This document shows, piece after piece, positions 21,660 to 30,728 of a stretch of DNA of 44,959 bases (positions are counted from its first letter, which is position 1; every line of letters starts with the position of its first letter). The translations under genes were made by a program, and so were the position numbers. Source of the DNA: Candidatus Levyibacteriota bacterium (GTDB lineage: Bacteria; Patescibacteriota; Microgenomatia; Levybacterales; UBA12049). The DNA lies in assembly GCA_029260905.1 (NCBI GenBank), contig JAJDCH010000004.1, positions 1 to 44,959 on the forward strand, read 5' to 3'. The notes below the pieces were generated by a model that saw nothing but the letters and a program-made list of their open reading frames with translations, was not told the DNA's origin and made no database searches.

Positions 21660-23615
21660 ATGAATATACAAATACTAGATAGCTTCCTAAGAGAACATTT
21701 GAAGACAAAGGCAACTCCTAAGCAAATTGCCGAGCTTCTCTCGCTTTCAAGTGTTTCTGTTGAAAGACTTGAAAAATACAAAGATGATTATCTTTATGAT
21801 ATCGAGGTGACAACCAATAGACCAGATTTAATGTCTGCAGTTGGTCTTGCAAGAGAAACAGCAACAGTTCTAAAACATAACAAAATTGATGCGGAATTTA
21901 TTCCAGTCAAAATAGCTGAACCAACAAATATAAAAAAACTTGAATCAGTAAATATAAAAAATAACCCAGAACTCGTTAAGAGAATTTGTGCTGTTGTGAT
22001 GGAGGTGCAAATAAAAGATTCTCCCCAGAAAATAAAAGACAGACTTGAATCATCAGGAATAAGAAGCCTTAACAACCTAGTTGATATAACCAACTACGTT
22101 ATGCGCATAATCGGTCACCCAACACACGTTTTTGATTTTGATTTAATTCCTACCAAAACACTTGAGATTCGAGAATCAAGAAGTGGTGAAAAGATACAGA
22201 CTCTTGATGGGAAAAGCCATGAGCTAAAAGGCGGAGATATAGTCGCAGATGATGGATTGGGACACATCATAGATCTTCTTGGTGTAATGGGACTTGAAAA
22301 CAGCTCAAGTAATAACAACACAAAAAGAATTTTATTTTTCGTAAACAACAACAATCCTGAAAAAATAAGAAAAACCTCAATGACACATGGGATAAGAACT
22401 GAGGCAGCAATTCTTAATGAAAAAGGTATAAGCTCAAACTATGCAAGAGATGCGCTATTATACGGTATAAAACTTTATGAAGAACTAGCTGATGGAAAAG
22501 TAATATCAGATCTAATTGATATAAATAACAAAAAATCTGAAACAAAATCAATTACCGTAAGTCTTTTAAAAATAAATTCAGTAATTGGAATTAATATCCC
22601 TGCAAAAACTTCAATCCAGATCCTAAAAGATTTGGAATTTGAAGTAAAAGAAGATAGTGAAAAACTGACTGTAACACCACCGCATTTCAGAGAAAAAGAT
22701 ATAGAGAATGAAGAAGACATAATTGAAGAAATTGCAAGAATTTATGGATATCACAATATACCAAATAAACTCCCAAACATCCATTCAGGAGAAATACTAA
22801 GTCTTGAAGAGAGCGAATTTTATTTTGAAGACCATATACGTGATGCGCTGAGATACTGGGGACTAAATGAAGTCTATACTTACCCGATGGTCTCTGAAAA
22901 TTTATATGAAGGAGATCTATCAGATGCAGTTACTATCAAAAATCCTTTGAACGAAGAATTTGTTTATATGCGAAAAACCCTTATCCCAAGTCTTTTAAAA
23001 GTTGCAAAAGAAAATAAAACCCATGAAAATATATCTATTTTTGAAATTGCAAATATTTATGAAAAAAACGGAGACAATCTTCCTAAAGAAATATTAAAAC
23101 TTGCAGGAATCATAAAAAAGAAAAAGCTATCTTTCTACAAAGTCAAAGGGCTGGTTGAACAACTTCTTATAGATCTAGGAATTAAAAAAATTGATTTCAA
23201 AAAATCAGCTGAGGGAATGGGTGCTGATATCTATATAGACAAGGAGATGATTGGATATATAGAAATACTAGATACGGAGACTATTGATTTTGAAATAGAT
23301 TTTGAAAAAATTCTAAAATATGCAACTCTCAAAAAAACGTACAAACCAGTTAGTAAATTTCCACCAGTTATTGAGGATTTATCAATCATCGCACCAGAGG
23401 ATATCTCAACAGGCTCACTTATTGACACTATTAAAAACCAGAGCGAGTTGGTATCAAAAGTAACCCTACTTGATAAATATCAAAACACAAGAACCTTCCA
23501 CATAATTTATCAGAGCGATAAAAGAAATATGACAATAAAAGAGGTGGGGGAGTTGCGGGAAAAAATCTTAAAAGAATTAAAAAGCAAACACAACGCAAGC
23601 CTTAAAAAACAATAA
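21660..23615 (+). CDS. pheT: Phenylalanyl-tRNA synthetase beta subunit, short form
   Basis: The 651-residue subunit has the B5 and B3/4 editing regions (VDITNYVMRIIGHPTHVFDF), the core (ENEEDIIEEIARIYGYHNIP) and the C-terminal FDX-ACB anticodon-binding domain (SKFPPVIEDLSIIAPEDIST). The N-terminal EMAP/OB tRNA-binding domain of E. coli PheT (795 residues) is absent: the protein goes from M-N-I-Q-I-L-D-S-F-L-R straight into the B1 domain. It is probably cotranscribed with pheS, and the GGCT gene follows after one base. Confidence 0.96.
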   Translation: MNIQILDSFLREHLKTKATPKQIAELLSLSSVSVERLEKYKDDYLYDIEVTTNRPDLMSAVGLARETATVLKHNKIDAEFIPVKIAEPTNIKKLESVNIKNNPELVKRICAVVMEVQIKDSPQKIKDRLESSGIRSLNNLVDITNYVMRIIGHPTHVFDFDLIPTKTLEIRESRSGEKIQTLDGKSHELKGGDIVADDGLGHIIDLLGVMGLENSSSNNNTKRILFFVNNNNPEKIRKTSMTHGIRTEAAILNEKGISSNYARDALLYGIKLYEELADGKVISDLIDINNKKSETKSITVSLLKINSVIGINIPAKTSIQILKDLEFEVKEDSEKLTVTPPHFREKDIENEEDIIEEIARIYGYHNIPNKLPNIHSGEILSLEESEFYFEDHIRDALRYWGLNEVYTYPMVSENLYEGDLSDAVTIKNPLNEEFVYMRKTLIPSLLKVAKENKTHENISIFEIANIYEKNGDNLPKEILKLAGIIKKKKLSFYKVKGLVEQLLIDLGIKKIDFKKSAEGMGADIYIDKEMIGYIEILDTETIDFEIDFEKILKYATLKKTYKPVSKFPPVIEDLSIIAPEDISTGSLIDTIKNQSELVSKVTLLDKYQNTRTFHIIYQSDKRNMTIKEVGELREKILKELKSKHNASLKKQ

Positions 23616-23616
23616 A

Positions 23617-24057
23617 ATGCTTTATTTTGCCTACGGATCAAATCTAAATCATAGACAAATGAAAAATAGGTGTCCAAGCCTTAAATTTATCGGAATTGCC
23701 AAACTAGAAAGATACAAGCTTCAGTTTGACGGATTTTCTGATAACTGGGGAGGGTCTGGCGCAAGCATAGTCAAATCCAACAATGGTCATTTTGTTTGGG
23801 GCGCTCTTTATGAATTTAACGAGGAAAATGAAATAATTTTCTTGGATGAATGCGAGGGACTAAAACTAAAACACTACAAACGCGAACTCCTTGAAATAAC
23901 TGATTCAATGAATAATTCTCAATTAGCCTGGGTTTATGTAAGAACGAAAAAAGAAATGCTAGGTAAACCAAGCCAAAAATATCTAGATACTATCTTGGCA
24001 GGAATAAAAGACTGTAAAATTCCAAAGGAATATGTAAAAATAATATGCCAGATTTAA
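23617..24057 (+). CDS. Gamma-glutamylcyclotransferase-like protein
   Basis: The 146-residue protein starts LYFAYGSNLNHRQM, the GGCT/AIG2 substrate loop, and has the catalytic-type Glu in FLDECEGLKLKHYKRE. The family releases 5-oxoproline from gamma-glutamyl compounds or gamma-glutamylamines; the substrate here is unknown. It starts one base after pheT and overlaps the next gene by 13 bases, so it is in the same transcription unit. Confidence 0.9.
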   Translation: MLYFAYGSNLNHRQMKNRCPSLKFIGIAKLERYKLQFDGFSDNWGGSGASIVKSNNGHFVWGALYEFNEENEIIFLDECEGLKLKHYKRELLEITDSMNNSQLAWVYVRTKKEMLGKPSQKYLDTILAGIKDCKIPKEYVKIICQI

Positions 24058-24314
24058 AAAACTTAGAAAAAGAAATTAAAAAGATAAAAGAAAGAAACAA
24101 AAAAGTTGAAATAAATAAAGCCTGGGAGACAAGTTTTTCCAGAAGAATATTATTATTTTTACTAACCTATCTAATTGCAGGTTTTACATTTGCAAAAATC
24201 CAAAATCCAGATCCATGGAAAAACGCGCTTATTCCTTCACTTGGTTTTTATCTTTCAACTCTTACAATTCCCACAGCTAAGAAAATTTGGATGAAATATA
24301 TCTACAGCTCTTAA
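24045..24314 (+). CDS. Small two-helix membrane protein
   Basis: The 89-residue protein has a charged coiled N-terminus (1-30), W-E-T-S-F-S-R-R, one membrane helix (about 33-52) and a second hydrophobic segment (about 62-82). A similar pattern is common in small unknown proteins of Patescibacteria, from memory. It overlaps the GGCT gene by 13 bases and the convergent PBP1A gene by 4. Confidence 0.72.
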   Translation: MPDLKNLEKEIKKIKERNKKVEINKAWETSFSRRILLFLLTYLIAGFTFAKIQNPDPWKNALIPSLGFYLSTLTIPTAKKIWMKYIYSS

Positions 24315-26632
24315 GGCAATGGTGTAGGCGTTGGGGTAGGGGTAGTTGAATCACCCTCTACCTCTTTTTTGTCCTCAGGCGTTGGAGTTGGATCCTGACT
24401 CTGATTTTCTTTTTCTTCAGTCAGCTCACCTGGTGGATTCCACAATTTATCATCTTTATGATTTGCCTCAATCCAAGCATTGATTGCTTCCTGCCAACGA
24501 TTTCGCCCATCAGCTGATACAAAATCAATCTCCTTAAATACATAATAATTTTGTCCATCTTTACTTCTATAAATAGGCGACTCTGACTTTGGCTCTGTTC
24601 CTTTGACAAAATATTCTGATCTAACAGGTACATCAGCATGTGGGAGACCTCCTGCAAATCCATCTATCTGAACAGCAATAACTCCTTCTGGCTTTTCAAA
24701 TTGTTCATCCTTCTTATCATTCAAAGCCTCTTTCATAATCTTATTCCAGATCGGACTAGCACCAGTCACACCACTGGCAATAGCTGGATTCATGGGAGAA
24801 TTATCATTGTTTCCGACCCACACACCAACAACAAAAGATGGGGTATAACCAATAGTCCAGTTATCCCTTTTTTCGTCTGTAGTACCTGTCTTAACAGAGA
24901 CAGTCTTACCTGGAATATTAAGAACTGAGCTAGATCCAAACGCATCAACTCTTGCATTGTTATCAAGCAAGATGTGTGAAATTATAAATGCCACATCTTC
25001 TGACAAAACTTTTTTACCATTTGTTTTTTTGTGCTCAAAAAGAATTTTTCCCTTAGAATCAGTTACTTTTAATATAGCAACAGGATCCTGCCTGACACCC
25101 TTGTTGGCAAGAACGCCATATGCTGTTACTTCATCTAAAAGCGTGACTTCTCGCCCTCCAAGAACCAAAGACAAGCCGACATCTGCCTTATTTTCTTTTG
25201 TTGGTTCCCAATTCTCAATACCCATGTCGTAAGCTTTTTTCATAACAGAATCGATACCTGTCATTGCAAGTATCTTAACTGCTGGAATATTGAGAGAATT
25301 ACCAAGCGCAAATCTTACCTGAACAGGTCCCCTAAATTTCCCATCATAATTAACAGGCTTGTACGGAGGTTGCCCCGTATTAATAGCTCCTGTATCAAAT
25401 TCTGTGTTTACATCCATCAAAAGCGTAGATGCTGTATAGCCTTTTTCAAGAGCTGCTGCATAAACAATCGGCTTTAAAGATGATCCAGGCTGTCTCTCAC
25501 CCTGAACTGCGACATTGAAATTCCCATCACCAACGCGATCAAAATAATCTTTACTTCCAACCATTGCTAAAATCTCACCAGTCTTGGGATCCATCACAAC
25601 AGCAGAACCATTTCCCACCTTATGCTTTTCTAACGCTTCTACTTCTTTTTTTACTATTTCTTCAGCTTTTTCTTGAAGATCATAATCAAGAGAAGTTGTC
25701 ACCTGAAGCCCTCCGGTTGTTAGTGCAGACTCACCAAACTGCTCTCCCAAAAGCTCTCTCACATACATAACAAAATGAGCAGCCTTTATTGCTTCATCCC
25801 GGTCTGAAAATTTATAATTTTCAATTCTTTCTAAGGCCTTGTCTGCTTCATCTTGAGCTATATACTTGTTAACAACCATTTGCTTGAGAACCGCCTGAGT
25901 CCTCCCAATATATGCCTTACCAGCGAATGGAGCATACCGACTAGGAGATTGAGGAAGACCTGCTAAAAATGCAGATTCTGCGAGATCTAATTGTTTTGCT
26001 TTTTTACCAAAATATTGCTGGCTTGCTGCCTCTACACCAATTGCCGTGCCACCATAGGGGATATTATTTAAATACATTTCCAAAATTTCATCTTTACTAT
26101 AACGCTGATTGACTTGAACTGCCAGAATAAGCTCTTTTATTTTTCTTGGAAGTGTTCGCTCGCTTGTAAGAAGCACGTTTTTTACAAGTTGCTGACTGAT
26201 AGTCGAACCACCTGTCAGCCCTCGCCCGATTAAGACATCACGAATCACGCGGATATATGCGATTGGTGAGAAACCGCTGTTGGCATAAAAATCTTCATCC
26301 TCAACAGCAATTGTTGCCTCCTGAAGTTCGATTGGAATATCATCAAGATTTATATAGCTTCTGTTTTCATCCTGAAAAACAGAGTAAAGAAGATCACCAT
26401 CTTTGTCGTAAATGCGTGTCGCATCTTTTACCTGAGAGAGAACAAGGGTACCAGGAGTAGGAAGATCACGGGAATACCAAAGAAAAAGTCCTATGATCCC
26501 AACAATTCCTGCAATCAAACCATAAAGACCAAACCTCAACAGCTTATTCAGAGTCATATCTGAAAGCTTAAATTTAAAAGGAAGTTTTCCTGACAAACGG
26601 CTTCTTCTTCGCCGCCTTAATCCAAAATCCAT
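24311..26632 (-). CDS. Class A penicillin-binding protein (PBP1A type)
   Basis: The bifunctional peptidoglycan synthase has a cytoplasmic Arg-rich start (R-R-R-R-R-S-R), a membrane anchor (about 32-54), a GT51 transglycosylase (75-250; AVEDEDFY with Glu111, TGGSTISQQLVKN) and a transpeptidase (about 340-650). The transpeptidase motifs are S384-S-L-K387, S446-L-N448 and K581-T-G. In the first GT51 motif the usual His after F-Y is replaced by Asn118. The C-terminal tail of about 50 residues is Pro/Thr-rich (T-P-T-P repeats), as in wall-spanning proteins. An extended -10 (TGcTATAAT) lies 14 bases before the ATG. Confidence 0.96.
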   Translation of the reverse strand: MDFGLRRRRRSRLSGKLPFKFKLSDMTLNKLLRFGLYGLIAGIVGIIGLFLWYSRDLPTPGTLVLSQVKDATRIYDKDGDLLYSVFQDENRSYINLDDIPIELQEATIAVEDEDFYANSGFSPIAYIRVIRDVLIGRGLTGGSTISQQLVKNVLLTSERTLPRKIKELILAVQVNQRYSKDEILEMYLNNIPYGGTAIGVEAASQQYFGKKAKQLDLAESAFLAGLPQSPSRYAPFAGKAYIGRTQAVLKQMVVNKYIAQDEADKALERIENYKFSDRDEAIKAAHFVMYVRELLGEQFGESALTTGGLQVTTSLDYDLQEKAEEIVKKEVEALEKHKVGNGSAVVMDPKTGEILAMVGSKDYFDRVGDGNFNVAVQGERQPGSSLKPIVYAAALEKGYTASTLLMDVNTEFDTGAINTGQPPYKPVNYDGKFRGPVQVRFALGNSLNIPAVKILAMTGIDSVMKKAYDMGIENWEPTKENKADVGLSLVLGGREVTLLDEVTAYGVLANKGVRQDPVAILKVTDSKGKILFEHKKTNGKKVLSEDVAFIISHILLDNNARVDAFGSSSVLNIPGKTVSVKTGTTDEKRDNWTIGYTPSFVVGVWVGNNDNSPMNPAIASGVTGASPIWNKIMKEALNDKKDEQFEKPEGVIAVQIDGFAGGLPHADVPVRSEYFVKGTEPKSESPIYRSKDGQNYYVFKEIDFVSADGRNRWQEAINAWIEANHKDDKLWNPPGELTEEKENQSQDPTPTPEDKKEVEGDSTTPTPTPTPLP

Positions 26633-26646
26633 AGGAGTAATTAACT

Positions 26647-26652
26647 ATTATA
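26647..26652 (-). promoter_or_regulatory. Extended -10 of the PBP1A gene
   Basis: Minus strand TGcTATAAT, ending 14 bases before ATG 26632; the leader would be about 8 bases. Confidence 0.55.
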
Positions 26653-26670
26653 GCAAATTTTTAAATAAAA

Positions 26671-27180
26671 CTATACCGTAGTTAACTCTCCAGGAGTGGG
26701 TGCTGATGAGGTTTTTTCAAAAAGTTTTTTGTCCAATGCATCTAACTGATCTCTCTTTCCCACAAAATATTTCTGAATTTTTTCAATATTAGTTATTGGA
26801 TCACCCTGCTTAGAGACTTCTCTTTCCGTAGCCGATAATTCTCCAATAAGCAATCTCAAATCCCTATCTGAATACGGCAATCCACTTTCTCCCGAATCTT
26901 GTATTAGTCTCATTGCAGTCAAAACAGGATATGGCCGCTTTTTTAGTTGATTAACCAATTCTTCACCAGCAGCTTCCCTTCTTTCTTGATCCGAATTCTT
27001 AACTATATTAGATTCATCTGTGGGCACATACATTCTCACTATATCTAGATTCTCTTCAACAAGCTTTCTAATGGTTTCGCCTTCATCATTCTCAGACTCA
27101 TAACCACTTTTGTTTATATATTCTTTGATAACACTATCAAGTGAGTTTTTATATGGTTCGTTTTCTGTAGTCTCAGACAT
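26671..27180 (-). CDS. Hypothetical acidic soluble protein
   Basis: The 169-residue protein is acidic, without signal peptide or membrane helix, and predicted largely helical (LVNQLKKRPYPVLTAMRLIQ; LRLLIGELSATEREVSKQ). I recognise no family. GATAAT on the minus strand (27189-27194) is 8 bases before the ATG, the pattern of other genes here. It is divergent from tyrS, with 68 bases between the starts. Confidence 0.68.
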   Translation of the reverse strand: MSETTENEPYKNSLDSVIKEYINKSGYESENDEGETIRKLVEENLDIVRMYVPTDESNIVKNSDQERREAAGEELVNQLKKRPYPVLTAMRLIQDSGESGLPYSDRDLRLLIGELSATEREVSKQGDPITNIEKIQKYFVGKRDQLDALDKKLFEKTSSAPTPGELTTV

Positions 27181-27230
27181 ATAAATATATTATCACAGAA
27201 ACACCATCCCAGCAACAAAAACTTTGCTTA

Positions 27231-27239
27231 TGCTATACT
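27231..27239 (+). promoter_or_regulatory. Extended -10 (TGcTATACT) of tyrS
   Basis: Ends 9 bases before ATG 27249; leader of about two bases. Confidence 0.55.
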
Positions 27240-27248
27240 AATTTTATT

Positions 27249-28433
27249 ATGGACAAGGTTGAAGAAATTTTGACTCGAGGAGTTGATAAAATTTACCCGA
27301 CATCAAAAGAACTGGAAAAGACACTAAGATCTGGAAAAAAACTCAAACTCTATCAGGGATTTGACCCAACGGGAACAAGGCTTCACATCGGACACATGGT
27401 AGGCTTTCGTAAACTCAGGCAGTGGCAGGATTTGGGACATCATGTGATATTTCTAATCGGGGATGGTACGGGTCAAGCAGGCGATCCATCAGGCAAACTA
27501 ACAGCACGAGATAAATTCATGACACGGGAGGAACTGCGAGATAATGCAAAAGAATATGTCATGCAGGCAAAAAAAATTGTTCGCTTTGAAGGCAATAATC
27601 CTGTTGAAATACTCTATAACGGAGACTGGCTAAACAAACTCAACCTTCAGGATATATTGGAGATTGCTGGAAACTTTTCACTTCAGCAGTTATCAGAAAG
27701 GGATCTTTTTCAGGAAAGAATAAAAAAAGAAGAAACAGTAAACCTGCGTGAGTTTTTGTACCCACTACTTCAAGGCTATGACTCTGTTGCAATGGATGTG
27801 GATCTAGAGATAGGCGGTACAGACCAAACATTCAATATGCTCGCAGGTCGCACACTTATGAAACAAATGAAAAATAAAGACAAATTCGTTATGACCACTC
27901 CGCTTCTTACAGATAATGAAGGTAAAAAAATTGGCAAGACAGAAGGAAATGTAATAGGTCTCACCGACGAGCCAAGTGAGCTTTTTGGCGAAATAATGGC
28001 GCTGGGGGATGATGTAATAGTAAAAGGGCTTGAGTATCTCACAGATGTCCCAATGGATGAGATTAAAAATATCGAAAATGAAATTCAAAATGGCAAAAAT
28101 CCGATCGAGTACAAAAAGAAGCTTGCTTTTGAAGTCGTAAAACAATTAAATGATGAGGTGCTGGCGAACTCCGCACAAAAAAACTTTGGCAAGATATTTG
28201 GGGGAGGAGAAAATCCTGAGGATATAAAAATAGAAATAGTAACAGCAGGAACCGCCTCTCATGTTTTATTTCAAACCAATCTTGCATCAAGCAAATCTGA
28301 GGCCAAGCGCTTAATTGAACAAGGCGGCGTTAGCCTCAATGACAAAAAGATTACAAACCCCGATATGAAAATAGAAGAGGGGATACTCAAAAAAGGCAAA
28401 AGGGAATTTAGGAAAATAATAATCAAAAAATAA
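27249..28433 (+). CDS. tyrS: Tyrosyl-tRNA synthetase
   Basis: This class I synthetase of 394 residues has the HIGH motif at 46-49 (TRLHIGHMVG), the tyrosine pocket (LEIGGTDQTFNMLAGR), a KMSKS-type loop (KKIGKTEGN) and a C-terminal S4 RNA-binding domain (SKSEAKRLIEQGGVSLND). The form matches the TyrS2 (TyrZ-like) class by its HIGH and K-I-G-K-T patterns. It stands alone on the plus strand, followed by a 35-codon membrane protein gene. Confidence 0.96.
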   Translation: MDKVEEILTRGVDKIYPTSKELEKTLRSGKKLKLYQGFDPTGTRLHIGHMVGFRKLRQWQDLGHHVIFLIGDGTGQAGDPSGKLTARDKFMTREELRDNAKEYVMQAKKIVRFEGNNPVEILYNGDWLNKLNLQDILEIAGNFSLQQLSERDLFQERIKKEETVNLREFLYPLLQGYDSVAMDVDLEIGGTDQTFNMLAGRTLMKQMKNKDKFVMTTPLLTDNEGKKIGKTEGNVIGLTDEPSELFGEIMALGDDVIVKGLEYLTDVPMDEIKNIENEIQNGKNPIEYKKKLAFEVVKQLNDEVLANSAQKNFGKIFGGGENPEDIKIEIVTAGTASHVLFQTNLASSKSEAKRLIEQGGVSLNDKKITNPDMKIEEGILKKGKREFRKIIIKK

Positions 28434-28441
28434 ACCCTTGA

Positions 28442-28469
28442 TACTTAATACTTACTACTTTATACTTAA
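28442..28469 (+). repeat. Degenerate heptamer repeat (TACTTAA-like), 4 units
   Basis: TACTTAA, TACTTAC, TACTTTA, TACTTAA follow in perfect 7-base register just after tyrS. They have the same period as, and a similar motif to, the TTCCTAA array at 41805. Confidence 0.7.
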
Positions 28470-28485
28470 TATCTGATACAAATAT

Positions 28486-28593
28486 ATGAGAAATATGTTT
28501 AAAAAACACAGCATTTTCTGGAAAATAATTGTTATCCTTGTTGCGCTCTCGCTAATTGCTGTTTCATTCCTACCATACCTCACATTAATTTAA
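28486..28593 (+). CDS. 35-residue single-pass membrane protein
   Basis: This short frame encodes a basic start (M-R-N-M-F-K-K-H) and a hydrophobic helix (about 10-29, KIIVILVALSLIAVSFLPYL), then stops at TAA. The pattern of K/R start plus one helix ending F-L-P-Y is plausible for a real small membrane protein. A GATACA 5 bases before the ATG fits the leaderless pattern. No family or function is known to me. It lies between tyrS and recG. Confidence 0.5.
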   Translation: MRNMFKKHSIFWKIIVILVALSLIAVSFLPYLTLI

Positions 28594-28618
28594 TAAACAG
28601 ACATCTTCCTTGATGCGA

Positions 28619-28624
28619 TATAAT
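28619..28624 (+). promoter_or_regulatory. -10 box of recG
   Basis: TATAAT, 7 bases before ATG 28632. Confidence 0.55.
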
Positions 28625-28631
28625 AGGAATC

Positions 28632-30689
28632 ATGAATCTCAAATCTTTAGTAACAGATGGCAATCGTTCACTAAAAATGTATGCAGGACGACTCGAAAAA
28701 CTTGGCATCATAAAACTTGAAGACTTTCTTTTTCATCTCCCATTCAGATACGAGGACTATTCGCTAATTTCAAAAATTGCTGAGATTCAGCCTGGTGAGA
28801 CTGTCACAATCAAGGGTAAAATTATTGAAATCAAAAACCAGTACTTAAGAGGTGGTAGAATAAAAACTTTCCAAAATGCAATTATGGAAGATGAAACGGG
28901 ACAGATAAAATTAACATGGTTTAACCAACCATTTATAATCAAGAATCTACCTGTTGGGACACAAGTATCTATATCGGGCACGGTTGAAGGTTCTGGAAAA
29001 ATACTTAAAATAAAATCTCCCAAGTACGAAGCGCTCTACAACGAGCAAACCAAATCGCTTCACACAGGAAGACTCATCCCTATTTATCCTGAGACAAAAG
29101 GTATCAGTTCCAAATGGCTCAGACGTCAAATCCATAACATTCTCACACAATTTTCAAACGAGATCAAAGAATATATGCCAATTGAAATAATAAATAGAAA
29201 TCGGTTTCCAGATTTCAAAACAGCAATCAACTCAGTCCATTTCCCTAAAGATCTTTTAGATGCAGAAAAAGGGCGAAAAAGACTTAGTTTTGATGAGCTA
29301 TTTCTTATGCAACTTGCAGCTCAGATAAGACGCCAAAAATGGAATAAACAAAAAAAAGGAAATCTCTTGGAAGCTAAAAAATTTGAAAAAAAAATAAATA
29401 CACTTATTGATTCTCTTCCATTTGAACTCACTAATTCCCAAAACAGGGCAGTAGGTCAAATATTTCATGATCTCTCATCCTCAAAACCTATGAACAGACT
29501 TCTTCAGGGAGACGTCGGTTCAGGAAAAACAGTTGTCTCGGCAATTGCCATGTATTTAACATATCTAAACGGATACCAATCCGTGCTTATGGCGCCAACT
29601 GAGATACTGGCAGAGCAACATTTCGCAACAATTGATAAGCTTCTCAAACCTCTTGGGATCCAGGTCGGAATTGTAACAGGAAGCAAAAAAACGAAAATTA
29701 AGGATAAGGAATTAGGAATATCTAAAAACGCCTTTGATGTTCTGATTGGTACCCATGCTGTACTTCAAAAAAACATAAAATTTGACAATCTTGGCCTTGT
29801 TGTTATTGATGAACAACAAAGATTTGGGGTTGCCCAGCGCGGTCTTATACGTGAGAAAGGCAAAAACCCTCATCTTCTGACAATGACAGCAACACCCATT
29901 CCAAGAACTGTTGCTCTTACTTTATATGGAGACCTTGATCTTTCATATCTTTCTGACATGCCAATGGGTAGAAAAATTATCAAAACCTGGGTTGTGCCTC
30001 CGCAAAAAAGAGAGAACGCATATGAATGGATAAAAAAACAAATTAAAGAAACTAAGTCACAGGCATTTATAATCTGTCCGTTCATTGAAGAATCAGAAAC
30101 AATGACTACAATCAAGGCAGCAACTGTTGAATTCGAAAAACTCAGAAAAGATATTTATCCAGATCTCAAGCTCGGCCTTCTCCATGGCAAACTCAAATCA
30201 AAAGAAAAACAAGATGTGCTTGAGAAATTCAGAAAAGAAGAATTCGATATTCTTGTGGCAACACCAGTTGTTGAGGTTGGAATTGACATACCAAATGCAA
30301 CTATTATCATGATTGAAGCATCAGAAAGATTTGGACTTGCTCAACTTCATCAAATGCGAGGTCGTGTTGGCAGGGGAGATAAACAATCTTACTGCCTCTT
30401 ATTTACAGATAACTTTATAGCACAAAGTTCAAAAAGATTAAAAGGCATGGAGACGCTTTACTCTGGAGCAGAACTAGCTGAGCTTGACCTTCACCTTAGA
30501 GGTCCTGGAAATATGTACGGCACAGCTCAACATGGAGTTCCAAAAATGAAAGCAGCGAACTTCTCAGATACTGAACTTATTCAAAAAGCAAAAATTGAAG
30601 CTGATAGAATCCAGTCGAAAATCACTTATTATCCTGTCCTAAACCAGAAAATTGAGGCTATTTCTAGCGAAAATATCTCACCTGACTAA
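28632..30689 (+). CDS. recG: ATP-dependent DNA helicase RecG
   Basis: The 685-residue helicase has the N-terminal wedge/OB domain (ETVTIKGKIIEIKNQYLRGG) and the two RecA-like motor domains. Motifs are Walker A LLQGDVGSGKTVVSAIA, the RecG-specific DEQQ box VVIDEQQRFGV, TATPIPRT, and motif VI QMRGRVGRGD. The C-terminal TRG region (ELDLRGPGNMYGTAQHG-like) follows. RecG remodels stalled forks and Holliday junctions. Normal length for the family. Confidence 0.97.
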   Translation: MNLKSLVTDGNRSLKMYAGRLEKLGIIKLEDFLFHLPFRYEDYSLISKIAEIQPGETVTIKGKIIEIKNQYLRGGRIKTFQNAIMEDETGQIKLTWFNQPFIIKNLPVGTQVSISGTVEGSGKILKIKSPKYEALYNEQTKSLHTGRLIPIYPETKGISSKWLRRQIHNILTQFSNEIKEYMPIEIINRNRFPDFKTAINSVHFPKDLLDAEKGRKRLSFDELFLMQLAAQIRRQKWNKQKKGNLLEAKKFEKKINTLIDSLPFELTNSQNRAVGQIFHDLSSSKPMNRLLQGDVGSGKTVVSAIAMYLTYLNGYQSVLMAPTEILAEQHFATIDKLLKPLGIQVGIVTGSKKTKIKDKELGISKNAFDVLIGTHAVLQKNIKFDNLGLVVIDEQQRFGVAQRGLIREKGKNPHLLTMTATPIPRTVALTLYGDLDLSYLSDMPMGRKIIKTWVVPPQKRENAYEWIKKQIKETKSQAFIICPFIEESETMTTIKAATVEFEKLRKDIYPDLKLGLLHGKLKSKEKQDVLEKFRKEEFDILVATPVVEVGIDIPNATIIMIEASERFGLAQLHQMRGRVGRGDKQSYCLLFTDNFIAQSSKRLKGMETLYSGAELAELDLHLRGPGNMYGTAQHGVPKMKAANFSDTELIQKAKIEADRIQSKITYYPVLNQKIEAISSENISPD

Positions 30690-30728
30690 TACTTGACAAG
30701 GAATAAAATATTGACTAAGCTTTATGCA

